NCBI GenBank assembly: GCA_905250115.1
Contig: CAJNOI010000055.1
Location: 337,320 to 401,319 of the forward strand
Reading direction: 5' to 3'
Source: Adineta steineri
Lineage: Eukaryota; Rotifera; Eurotatoria; Adinetida; Adinetidae
DNA: 64,000 bases
Below are positions 11,305 through 22,372 of this stretch, piece by piece. The position numbers and the translations under genes are program-made. The notes beneath the pieces are model-generated. The model saw nothing but the letters and a program-made list of their open reading frames with translations. It had not been told where the DNA came from and made no database searches. Within the stretch, counting starts at the first letter, position 1. Every line of letters starts with the position of its first letter.

Positions 11305-14205
11305 ACCAGGTCTGTTGATTTTTCTGATTTTTTTTAAGCTTGTAAAATTGTATAATTCCGTATCCCAACAGTGAACTTAAAATCTGTCAAGGACAGTCAT
11401 ACATAGCACACTTTTTCGTTTGTCTTATCTCTTTTTTCACCATTTTTAGAGAATGATAAATAAAGAAAAATTGAAGGAATCAGCATTGAACGGCTGATAG
11501 AATAAAAAATATTTTTATCAATCATTGATAATATAGGAGACGAAGATCTATGAAAAATATGACTTAATAAAACAAGTAACTACATAAAAGATAGTTTTGA
11601 TCAAAAATAAATTCTATTATATGAAATATAATCCTTAAAAGCCGAAGGGAGTTCCTGTGAGGTTGAGGAAGAATTAATTACACAAATAGAGATTTTGGAC
11701 CCACAATATGCACTTACCGTGGTTAGAACTACTGGGTATGACTAAAAAAATTTTTCCACCCAGATGGTCTGGGCGGAAAATGACCTTCATAATTCTTTGT
11801 ACGCTTGAGTTTCTAGTATAGTTCAGAATCACTGTAAGTTCATTCTAATGATATTTTAACATATCTCCAATTATCTGTTGAGCGAAAAATTCAAAATAAT
11901 CGTGATTACTATGCCCAAAAATGTTGTTAAAATGGTACTTCTTTTATAACGTCAGAATACTTTAGTAGAAGAGTTAAAAGCGTGCAAAGTTGTTCTAAAG
12001 TAGTTTAGGATTATTCCTAACGATATCACTCAAAATCTATATTGTATATATCAGGAGATATAAATATCCGAGTAATTAATTGTGCTTGAAAAATTACACA
12101 TTCTAAGGGCTAGGTTTGGGTGTTTGACAACTGTCTTAGCATAATATTTTTCCATCATACTTTCACTATGACTGCCTTCGTCCCTGAAAACAGTAGCTTT
12201 TGTAGAAAAGACTTTATTCCTTCGTTCTATAGCGTTTAATGCAATGTCCCTTGGAAGGAACATACGGCTTTTTAAGGGATAAAGTGGAAAAGAGAGAACA
12301 TACTGTTGATTGATTGAATAAATTGAATTGATTAGGTATTTGATATTCACTCGTAACTATTTGATTAATATGAATAGTGTTAATTTTTAGTATGAGATTG
12401 ACAATAATAAGTAGAATAATCTGAATTAAAATAATATGTATAGAATTCAGAGGAAATTAATTTAGTTGCGTGATAAAAAAGAGAGACAAGTAATCATTCA
12501 ATTTACAAGACATCGATAAAAAGCTGTAGCATCTAAGTGATGTTTGTATATCCCATAATGGGGTATTAAAGAAAAGAAAGTTTCTATCGTCAAAATTGAT
12601 CATGAAGTTCAATCGCAAGTCACTTATCAATAATCTAAATCAATCAATATCATTGATCCAGTTGACGATGTTAGAACTCATCATTTGGGAAGCATCCGTC
12701 TCTTACTATAGTAAAAAAATGCTCTGAATACATTTTTTTTCTCTCAGACAACTAACGTCCATATGCTACCTTAAAAAATATTAGATTTTTATCATGTTCT
12801 GTATTTCCAACCTACGGTAACTAATATTTAATATTATTTTGTTCAAAACTAAGTTTGAAAAGGAAACAAGTTTGTTGTGTTTGTTGCAAATGTTTTAATA
12901 AAAATCTCACATTAGTTTGATTGTGTTGGTGAATAAAAAAAACTACGTAGTTCTATACATAAGTCATACATTATTCAATTAATAAAAAATAGGAAGATAC
13001 AATAGAAATTATTGCTGATTATCATTGTTTACGTTTCTTGAAAATAAATTTAGAACATCACAAATAAACACAAATTTTTTCTCACATTTCACTTTTACTT
13101 GAATATATTGTTATGATAAATGCATAGCAATGCTAATAGAAGCCAGATGTTATCCGACATGGAGAGTTTAGAATTATTTACGTGATAATTAGCAGTAAGT
13201 ATATGCGCATTTAGGTAGAAGAGAGAAATTATTTTTTTACATAAATATATATAAAATATTCAGTTAGACTAGACAAGACCCAAACCCAAACTGTTGGTAA
13301 GTTAAGGTTCGGTTTTATGAGTTTGAATTTATGCATTGAGTTTGAGTTCGAGATTCAAAATTGAGTAACAGTTCATGTTTCAATTTGTGTCAGCTGCATA
13401 CATATATAACGCGTTGAAGTCTTTTTCTGCTTGTTTTTTTTTATATGCAGAAAATATTATTTGCCTATATAAATGAAAACTGGAAAAATGCTCAAACCCA
13501 GACTCATTATCCAAACAGTTTGGGTTTGAGTCATATCTAAGTTAGACAGTAAGTAAAATCGTCTGAAAGATGTTAGAAATGTGTTAATAAAACTGCGTAT
13601 TTTACGCAATAATAGTCCTCCATCAATAAATCTTCGTTTTGGATGAGTGCATATATGGTACACTTGAAATTGAGGATACTGTTTCGCCAATTAAACTTTA
13701 AAAATCGATCTACAACGTTTTTTCATCAAATCCTGGAGAACAAAAACTAAATTAGTTTATTTTTTTACTCGTTTTTTATCGGCTCTGATGGCTTTAAAGA
13801 ACAACAGATGAGTTCAAACAAGTGAAGGTATAGATGTAGTGTATGCGCATTTAATTCTATTATGATTGTGTAGTAGAATAATTATTTAAGAATCCATAAT
13901 CATATTCCTGCACTTCGGTACGTATACTTATACAAAAACTTATAAATATTGTGCCGTAATGTTTGAGGATAGATTATTATTGATATTTTTCATAGATCTC
14001 CTCATTGTAAAAAACTGACGTTGTTGTTATATGTATATCTAACTATGATCTTTATTTCTGAAAGTTTCATCAGTGTAATTTAAACGTAGACTGAAATTCA
14101 CGACTTTTTTGTGTTAGATTTTTGGATTATTTTTACTTTTTGATTAATTCTCTTTATAAATAGTTGAAGAAAAAAACTTTAGAAAATAAAGTTACTCTCA
14201 AAAAC
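11305..14205. other. Gene-free stretch before Kelch gene 2
   Basis: AT-rich. I see no gene with codon or domain support. A small hairpin lies at 11748-11779 (TTTTTCCACCCAGA against TCTGGGCGGAAAA). Confidence 0.6.
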
Positions 14206-14975
14206 GTGAATTGTAATGGAGTTCATAGTTGCTAGATAATAGTAGGGATTAGGCCTTGAAATCGGGCCACTTTTTGATGGCCCGGCCCGATAATAACTAG
14301 AAGTTTTTTTAACTATATATATAAAGCAGTTCATAAGAAATTCTGTTACGTTGCGACTGGAAAGAGGTATATTAACGGTATGACATATGTGATTCATCAA
14401 ACTCTGATGATTTATTTTATTAAATGAAATATTCGATAACAAAAAAAATTAAAAAGAGATACGATACATATTGATAGCTTAATATCAATATGCAGTTGGG
14501 AGGCCCAACTAAAACCCGGCCCGCCAGATTCATCAGGCTGATTTGATGAAGCCCTCCCTGCCTGAACGGTCGGGAATTCTAACATGGGCTGAGCGGCTCA
14601 TTTTGAGGCCTGGTAGAGATATACCAAGCCCACGCCCTGACCGAGACTCTCTGGCTCGGGCTCGGTCAGTCTCAGGCCCGGCCAAAGCTCGGATGTGAGG
14701 ATGAGTGTGGGTGTGGATGCGGGTACCATCTTTTTCACCCACACCCACACTCACACTGAATGTGAATCATAGTGGAGTTCATAGTTGTTAGATGGTGTAG
14801 GAATGTACCAAGCCCTAGCTCCGACCGATATTCTTTGGCTCGAGCTCAATCAATCTCAGGCTCGGATGTGAAGATGAGTGTGGGTGTCGGTGGCTGTGAG
14901 TGGTTAGTGCGGGTACCATCTTTTCACTCTCACACACACCCACAACTACACCCACACTCTCAGTACCTTTCAACT
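14206..14975. repeat. Nested GC-rich repeat cluster
   Basis: A direct repeat of about 45 bp (GTGAATTGTAATGGAGTTCA at 14206 and GTGAATCATAGTGGAGTTCA at 14761) brackets a GC-rich block with GGCCCGGCCCGA and a GAGCCCGAGC-type hairpin. The second repeat runs straight into TGTAGGAATGTACCAAGCCC, matching the termini of the elements at 542 and 11043. Two GTGTGGGTG/CACCCACAC fold-backs follow, near 14700-14755 and 14877-14960. This looks like repeat elements inserted into one another. Confidence 0.6.
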
Positions 14976-15309
14976 ATCTTAGCGACGAAAGGGTTCCGAG
15001 ATTCAAGGAAATAGTATTCATGATCAAAAAGATATTCTCTATTGAATGATGTATAAAAAGACAAAAATAATAAGTCATTGCCAACTTGCCCTGAGTATAT
15101 CTTAATATTAAGTTTTATTCGATAAGGCTGAGAAATTTCGGGAAAAACTTTATATCATTTTCTTTCAAATTGTTCTAGATTTCCAACTAAAAAAAATATT
15201 ATAATACTCTCTAAAGTATTAGCTATGAATCACAACGTGATAGAGGTTTGTAATACAACGTATCTAGAAATATAATATATAATAATCTTTTTTTTGTCGA
15301 TCATTTCAG

Positions 15310-17196
15310 CCTGAAACATTACCTGTTCAATCAACAATATTGTATGTAAATTGTAGATTGCAAGAAATACTAAAACGACTGTTCATTTTAGATGTGCTTG
15401 CTTTCGACGAAGAAAATTCATATGGATTATAGTTTTTAGTATTGTCGCGATTTCGATTGCACTAGGCATTATATTACCAGCAACTATTATCAACAAGACA
15501 AAGGAAGATACACCAGGATCAGTAGCAACAGCCACAACAACAACAACAACACCAGCAATACTAATAACAATGGTAGAACCAGCAGCAACAGTACTAACAA
15601 CAACAACAACAACAGCACTAATAACAACAACAACAACAACAACGAGAACGACAGGTATAGTTCTATCGAAGAAGAAATAGAAAAGGTGAACGAAAGCGTG
15701 ATTATTTTTGTTTGCAGTTTGACTTATACCGTCAACTCAGAGACTAAGACTCTGCAAATATCAGCTCATGTATACCCAAAAATCTTTGTCTTCTTCATCT
15801 TTGAGAAAGCAGCTAAGCTGAAACTCATTGAAACATCAAAAACATTCTTGAATCGAAATTTAGAATGAGTAGAGTCACAATAGTATTTATTCTCGATGGC
15901 AAGTTTAAAAACTAAATCTTCTTTATGTGTCATTCACGTAAAAGAGTTCTTACTAAAATTTACAAACTTGAGTGTTCTATAATGCAGCTCTTTTCAGCCT
16001 AAATATATTTTTTATAAATACTTCTTCTAGGATGGATGCATAGTGGTAGTATGAATATTGCCCGAGCCTTGCACACGGCATCCGTATTAAAAGACGGCAA
16101 AGTATTGGCCTGTGGTGGAGCAAATAGTCCCACTCTAGCTAGTGCTGAATTATATGATCCATCAACGGAACGTTGGACAATTGCTAATAATATGAAGGTT
16201 AAACGATATAGTCATACTGCATCTGTATTAAACAATGGAAAAGTATTGGTTAATGGTGGAAGGAGTAGTGCTGCTCTGGATAGTGCTGAGTTATACGACC
16301 CATCAACAGGACATTGGACAAGTACAACTAACATGAAAAGCCAACGATATTCCCATACTGCGTCCGTGTTAGAAAATGGAAAAGTATTGGTGACTGGTGG
16401 ATCGAAATCTGGTGTCACTCTGGATTCAGATAGTGATGAAATATTTGGTTTACGAACAGAAAAGCGGAAAACTATCGTTAACATGAAAAGGACACGAGAC
16501 TCTGACGCTACATTCGTATTACCACATGGGAAAATATTGGCTGGTGTTGATACTAAGCCTGGTTACCTGAATAGTGCTGAATTATATGATCCAACAACAG
16601 GAAAGTGGACAAGTACGGGTAGTATGAAAAGTGGTCGATCTGAGCACACTGCATCGGTATTAGAAAATGGAAAAGTATTAGTTGCTGGTGGTATACAACG
16701 TAATGAAAGTAGTGCTGAGTTATATGATCCAAAGACAGAAAGTTGGACAACTACAGGAAATATGACTACCCTACGAAGACGTCATACAGCATCTATATTA
16801 AACAGTGGAAAAGTATTGGTTACTGGTGGAGTTAGTGATACTGGTTTGACTGTATCTACTGCGGAGATATATGATCCATCAATAGGAAAGTGGACCACTT
16901 CACATACGAACACAATGAAACATGCACGACATATGCACACTGCATCTGTATTAAAAAATGGAAACGTACTCATTAGCGGTGGATCGAATAATGTTGGTGG
17001 TCTTTTAAATATTGCTGAACTATATAATCCATTAACAAACAGATGGACTGATATTCTTATCATGCGAAATACACGAATGCAACACACTTCATCCGTATTG
17101 AATAATCAAAAAGTGTTGTTAACTGGCGGAAGGAATAATCCTAATTTTCAAAATACTATTTCTTATTTAAATACTACTGAGTTATATAATCCATAA
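15310..17196 (+). CDS. Membrane-anchored Kelch-repeat protein (Kelch gene 2), possibly damaged
   Basis: Exons 15310-15654 and 16031-17196 join in phase 1. The first holds a Cys-containing tail, a basic RRRK stretch, one helix ([20 protein letters not shown]) and a long Thr-rich stalk from CAA/ACA repeats. The second holds eight Kelch units with [16 protein letters not shown] and [10 protein letters not shown] motifs; units 3 and 4 are degenerate. Compared with Kelch gene 1, one base is missing in an A-run near 15370, before the helix, which puts the upstream exon sequence out of frame with the helix. It is therefore a pseudogene, an assembly error, or uses a start after that point. As in gene 1 the exon begins at a TTTCAG acceptor without a start codon. 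It reads better as a functional propeller than gene 1 in repeat diversity, which suggests greater age. Confidence 0.7.
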
Positions 17197-17351
17197 ACAC
17201 AAAATTAGTCAACCAGTACTATTCAAAAAAACAAATAATTGAACTAAACTCTATCTCTATTACCTATTTATACAAATACTTTTCTAATTATTTTTCTTAA
17301 TTTTGATCCATGCTCCTGCATACAAGGTGGTTTAAAAGTAACATAGCATGA

Positions 17352-17440
17352 ACTTCTTGAGGGTCTTGGTGTGGGTGTCAATTGTTTCTTTATCCACACT
17401 TATACCAAGCCGCACCCACACCAACACTCTCAAGATACTT
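17352..17440. repeat. GTGGGT/ACCCAC fold-back element with TTGAG ends
   Basis: Left arm TTGAGGGTCTTGGTGTGGGTG and right arm CACCCACACCAACACTCTCAA pair over about 20 bases. This is one of the cleanest copies of the family. Confidence 0.75.
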
Positions 17441-17786
17441 CCCATTTGATTTATTGTTATAGATAATATAAAAATAAAGAAAAAGAATTTAAATGAATAA
17501 ACATATTTACCGTTCGATTTATCGTTTAGTATATTAATAAACAATATAAACTGTTTATATAGCTCATAAAAACCATTTTCTGAAGTTAAAATACTTAGTT
17601 TTATGATGTATTGCAGTATGATTTTAATTTTTCATAGATGGCTCTATCCTTAATGCTATTTAACTAACTCATTGTTTTGATCGTTAACAATTTATTTTTC
17701 ATTTTATCATTGACCTTTCATATAAAAAGTAAGTAGCAGCTAATACATCATCTACTATAGTCTCTAGACCAATTGATGAAAGCTTT

Positions 17787-17995
17787 AGAGTGGAAACGGT
17801 ACAAAACGACCCTTAAATGGCGAAAAACGATAAACCCTTGCGGCTGCCGTTTCCGATGAGATGGAACCGATTAAAGGAAACGACTACCGTTTGTCGTCGT
17901 TTTCAAACCGTTTAACGATTCATCGTAAAGGATGGCCTCAAGGTGACCGTTTTTCGTCTTTTTTTACCGTTTGAGGCCGTTTACAACACCGTATT
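17787..17995. repeat. CCGTTT/AAACGG-rich patch
   Basis: About 210 bases contain repeated CCGTTT hexamers and reverse copies (GAAACGG, GCCGTTTCCG, TACCGTTTG, AAACCGTTTAACG, GACCGTTTTTCG, TGAGGCCGTTT). GC content is higher than the flanks and there is no open frame. It may be a small non-autonomous repeat. Confidence 0.5.
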
Positions 17996-18410
17996 CTTCC
18001 GCCTGGGTAGGGAACGCTATATATTGTTCATTGATAACTTGCTCTTCTTCGGTTTTGTAGTTCTTGTTCTTCTTCTTCGATTTTAAGAAATATCGTAAAA
18101 TTATTTATTCTAGCTACCAAGAACTAAATAACTGCAAGTGTTTATAAAAGGGTAAATCGACGGAATTGTTGATAAAAAGACCAATAAAAATCACACATAA
18201 TATATATAAAAATACCCAAATACGAATACTAGAATCATGAAAAAAGTATTAAATGCATTTTTTCAAATAAGAATTTAAAAGTTTATCCATCTTACTTTTT
18301 TGTAAGAATAATTCCAATCGACTCCAATTATCATCTTTGCGGAACAATGACATACGGTTAGTAATGTGCAACAGATACAAACTTGATCTTAATATGTACC
18401 ATCTTGAGGG

Positions 18411-18470
18411 TATGGGTGTTGGTAAAGAGAGGAGAATTATCCACATACCCGCCCACACCCAATATTTAGC
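18411..18470. repeat. GTGGGT/ACCCAC fold-back element
   Basis: ATCTTGAGGGTATGGGTGTTGG faces CCACATACCCGCCCACACCC across a short AG-rich loop. Confidence 0.65.
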
Positions 18471-19303
18471 ATTTGACTTGGATATTTTTATTTCTTTACA
18501 TATTGCATAAAGAATTGAAGTGAATGATTCAATAATTAAAATTCGTACCCGATCAGTCTTTTTTTCTGAAATACTATTAAATAATTATTTATTCTTTTCT
18601 TTCTAATAAAAAATTTCTTTGTTTTCAACAAACGGTATAGTTAAAATAAAAGTAAAATGAAAGAGAGACGAATTATTGGTTATTCGAAATAAAGCGTCGG
18701 ATACAAATACAATTCTAAGATATAGCAGATGACGCTTCATATAATTTATCATCTTAACTGTTGCGAAAAACTAATCGAATTAACTTTAAAAAGTATTAAT
18801 TCTATTAAATCTTCTTTGTAAAATGTGAAAGAAATAATTTGTTATAAAATAATCTTTCATTATTAGAAGTAGTGTTTGAATAAAATTGAATGTTGGTTAT
18901 TCTCTTAAACATAAATACTAATTCAGCTTTCGCTTATTGATAAATAACATGATAATTAACGTTTCTATTAAAACGTTCTATTTTCTACTTATTTATCATC
19001 ATGTTGTTTTATATATATATTCAGTATATTAAAAAGAGAAATTTTTTGTTTTTATTTCAAAATATCGATTTTGCAATCGTTAAAATATGAATTAATGAAT
19101 ATTTGTTTCGAACTATTTATTTAAGAACAAAAAAAATGAATAAATAATTAATTGATGAAGAAGAAAAACAGTTCAATGTAAAATAAATAAAAAAAGCTTT
19201 TAAAAATAAATGAAATATAATCCTTATAAACTTTTAAACAATTGAATTCTATAATTCATTGAATCAACAACATAGAATCATCATCATATTTTCTAAGATT
19301 TGT

Positions 19304-19680
19304 TTATTTTAACCATCTTTTGAATTCATTAAAATTTTTTTCCATTGGTTTTTGATAATTTATAGATAAGAACCTTATAAAATCATCGAATTTTTTATGA
19401 GCAATAATAGTAAGTGAAAATGAATTATGCCATCCTAAAGATACTGATTTGACGAAGTGTTGACCTTGTTCAGTTGATGGTATAATCACGTGCTAATTAT
19501 CAGAAGTTTTTTATTGATCAAAAAGATAATTCACATAAACATAGATTTGTTAATCATTGATAATTTCTATAGATGCAGGAAATTCATCAACACCCTTTCG
19601 CTATCGTCTATTTTTACCTTTTTTTGTTATGCCAAGATTTATCTCATTTTGCAGTAAATCTAATGTCAATATTTGAGTGC
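19304..19680 (-). pseudogene. Decayed coding trace, family unknown
   Basis: On the minus strand one frame is protein-like across about 370 bases. Its open 3' part (19304-19496) ends FDDFIRFLSINYQKPM..FKRWLK before a TAA stop. The same frame continues upstream as plausible protein but is broken by about four stop codons. I could not identify the family, and no start or intact upstream exon is visible. It could alternatively be a real terminal exon beginning at the TTAG acceptor next to 19497. Confidence 0.35.
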
Positions 19681-20158
19681 TCAATTAGTATATGAATAGA
19701 TATTGATCGAAATCTTTAATATTCAAATATGTAATATTAGAAGTATTGAATTAATTAAGTGATACAGTCACACAATCTGGAGTCGTGTGCCTTCCTCTGA
19801 ATTTTCTTTTCAAGTACCATAAGTATAAACAATAAAACCTTAGTAATGATTTGCCTTCAATTCATTTCGTTTGTTTGTGCAGTCTTTAATGTACAATAAA
19901 AAAAATAAAATATGGTTCTTCAAACCAATGTTACCGTGACGATTTCATCTTTTTTTCAAAATTTTACCTCTATATGCATGATTTTTAATAATAAACATTG
20001 AAAGTATTGTATTAGAAAAATCCAAAATATGATTATTATCATTATTTACATTGTGAGACAAAATATTATTCTTATTGACTCAAAGTATTGCGCAAACACA
20101 ACTGTTTGTATATATAACGTGAAAAAGACTTATAGAGAAAAAAAATACAAATTAAACG

Positions 20159-21109
20159 ATGGGAGTAAGATAAATAGATAAATATGATCTTCAGAATAGA
20201 TTTAAGTTTTTCATTTTTAGGAAGCAAGTTTTCAATTTAATGATAAAAATCAACAAGCAATTATTGATCTATTTGGTGATCGTGAAATAAAACCGATTCA
20301 AGAAGAACTTGGCCGAGTAAATGTCAATCCAATAACAGATCATGTCAAATTTTTAATGAAAAAATTATTCATAATTATTTTCCTTTTTATTGTTGCTATT
20401 ATTGGACTAGTTTCATTAATTATTGGTGTTATTGCGTACATACGACAATGTTATTTACCTCGTCAACCATCACTTCCAATTTGGTTAATTGTATTAGGTT
20501 CTACGAGTATAATTCTTATCATTGCATTGATTAATTTGGTTTGTTTCATTGTTTTTTTCTTATTTTATTTACAATATATATATATACATAATTCGATTTT
20601 ATAGATTTTAGTAGCAACAGTTATTAAATATAAGACTAGTGAAAAAGCATTTCGTCGTGCATTTATGATTATAGTTGGTATTGGTGGTGGTGTTTTAAGT
20701 TGGGCAGTTGGACCGGTAATAATTAAATAACGATCAAACTGTGATATAGTTCGATAAATGCGAGATGATTTTTTTCTCTCTCTAGGGTTCACAAGCAATG
20801 TTCTACTTACCTTCTCGTTCATCAGACTGTTTAGGTTTTGTCGTAACCTACAGTACGGTAATATATTTTATATTAAGTCTTTTTTCATTTATTTATGGTA
20901 TATATTGTATCTACAAATTCTGGTCACATTGTTGTTGTAAAATCAAAAAAGGAAAAAATCAAGTTCCTGTTGTTATTGTACCATTACCATCAAATGGTGC
21001 TCAAAAAGATTTACCTAATGTTATTGATGCAATCGTGCGTGAAGAAAATAGTGTTATTCCTATGAAAACAAGTTTACCAGTCGATGATTCTATTAAACGT
21101 GAAAATTAG
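20159..21109 (+). CDS. Four-pass membrane protein, TMEM272-like
   Basis: Proposed exons are 20159-20164 (ATGGGA then GTAAGA donor), 20221-20538, 20603-20715 and 20786-21109, all joining in frame. The product starts MGEASFQFNDKNQQ and has a soluble stretch of about 45 residues. Four hydrophobic segments follow: LFIIIFLFIVAIIGLVSLII, LPIWLIVLGSTSIILIIAL, AFMIIVGIGGGVLSWAVG and VIYFILSLFSFIYGIYCIY. The cytosolic tail is rich in Cys and Lys (CCCKIKKGK). The pattern of Cys-Pro-x-IPIWLI before helix 2 and four short helices resembles invertebrate TMEM272-like proteins, by eye only. The gene converges on the ART gene, with 46 bases between stop codons. The micro-exon start is inferred; the next ATG is at 20356. 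Confidence 0.6.
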
Positions 21110-21155
21110 GAACACTCTTTTGTTTATGTTGAATAAAATAGTTTGAAATGATAAT

Positions 21156-22372
21156 TTATTTATTTTTTTTAACATTCCACCATGATAAAAAAAATGATTT
21201 TTTTGATGATGAAATATATCGAAGAGAAATATCGTAATGTTTCAAATCTTTATCAAAAACTATCTTTTCTACTTTGAATAATGTAAATGGTAATAATAAA
21301 ATTTCTTCTTCATCTTCAAAATGAGAAATACCTTGTAAGTTAATAGCAGTTGGACATTTTTCATCAAATATATATATAAATAGAACACCAAATGTATCCG
21401 ATGTTAGATCAGTTTCACCATATAATTTAGCTACATCATCTTTTATTGATGTTGATTGAAATAGACGTGTTTCTAAAATATAATCTTGACTTTTTTCTGC
21501 CCATTTATATGCATCAATATCCATTTGTGTCATTTGTGCACCACGATAAGTTTTACCTTTATATGTTCGATTAATTAATTTTTTTAAATTAAGAAATATT
21601 ATTGTTGTGTAAGCATTCATTTCTTGCTGTAATGCTGTATAAACTGATGATTCAAATGTATAAATTTTTAATAAATAGTCAATATTTTTTGTTTGTTTAT
21701 ATTTTTCATATTCATTCATGATTAAATCACGTTTTTTTGGTTCCTTTTGAAAACATTTTTCAAGAAATATTTCAAAATTATCTTGAGCTTCATTTATTGT
21801 TCTTAATTCCATTAAAGTTTTTAATGGTAATGGTGCATTCTGTAGAGCAAGCATAAATTGTCCATCAAATGTCTGTTTAACATTTTTATAACCACGAACC
21901 CAATCATCAGGAATTTTTTCATGAGAAATTTTTTCTTCATTTTCATCACCAAGAGAAAGAATTGGTTGAAGAGATAATGTTGGATGATTTTCACAGAAAC
22001 GTTCGATTGTTGATAATCGAGAACGACGAAATAATTGTTGAATTTCAATAGAATTTGCACAATCATAAGCAGTTTTACCAGATTTATTTCGTGAAGTTCT
22101 CGCACAAATATCTTGTTGATTGAGTATTAAAATAATAATATCTTTGTGATTATTTATACAAGCAGCATGAAGTGGTGTATTACCATCTCTTTGTTGATGA
22201 TTGATCTTTTTATAAGTCATTGTAGGTAATGATTGACGAACTTGTTCAACATTACCATTTTTACAATTATTATAAAAATCATCATCATCTATTTTCGATT
22301 TTGAAACACCTGACTATAAATAAGAAAATAAAACAGGAAGATTATTTATGCATCAATTTAACTTACACCCAT
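21156..22372 (-). CDS. Ankyrin-repeat arginine ADP-ribosyltransferase, probably N-myristoylated
   Basis: Exon 1 is 22367-22372 (ATGGGT, then a perfect GTAAGT donor) and exon 2 is 21156-22313, after a 53-nt intron. The product is about 387 residues and starts MGSGVSKSKIDDDDF, matching the N-myristoylation consensus. Residues about 20-80 form ankyrin repeats (DGNTPLHAACINNHKDIIILIL, then SGKTAYDCAN). The C-terminal half is an ART domain with the R-S-E triad: Arg in KTYRGAQMT, STS in RLFQSTSIKDD, and E-x-E in FEDEEEILLLPFT. It should move ADP-ribose from NAD to arginine on target proteins at a cytosolic membrane face. ART domains joined to repeats are widely expanded in bdelloids. The partner is unknown. 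Position next to the convergent four-pass protein may be chance. Confidence 0.85.

Larger units (their letters stand above)
17197..20158. other. Intergenic after Kelch gene 2
   Basis: Apart from the fold-backs at 17352 and 18411, the CCGTTT-rich patch at 17787-17995 and a decayed coding trace at 19304-19680, I see only AT-rich DNA. Confidence 0.6.

Noticed and set aside
10965-11337. Open frames of Ser-Val and Leu-Thr repeats on both strands
   Set aside because: They are translations of the (GTGAGT)n/(ACTCAC)n core of a fold-back element, not proteins.
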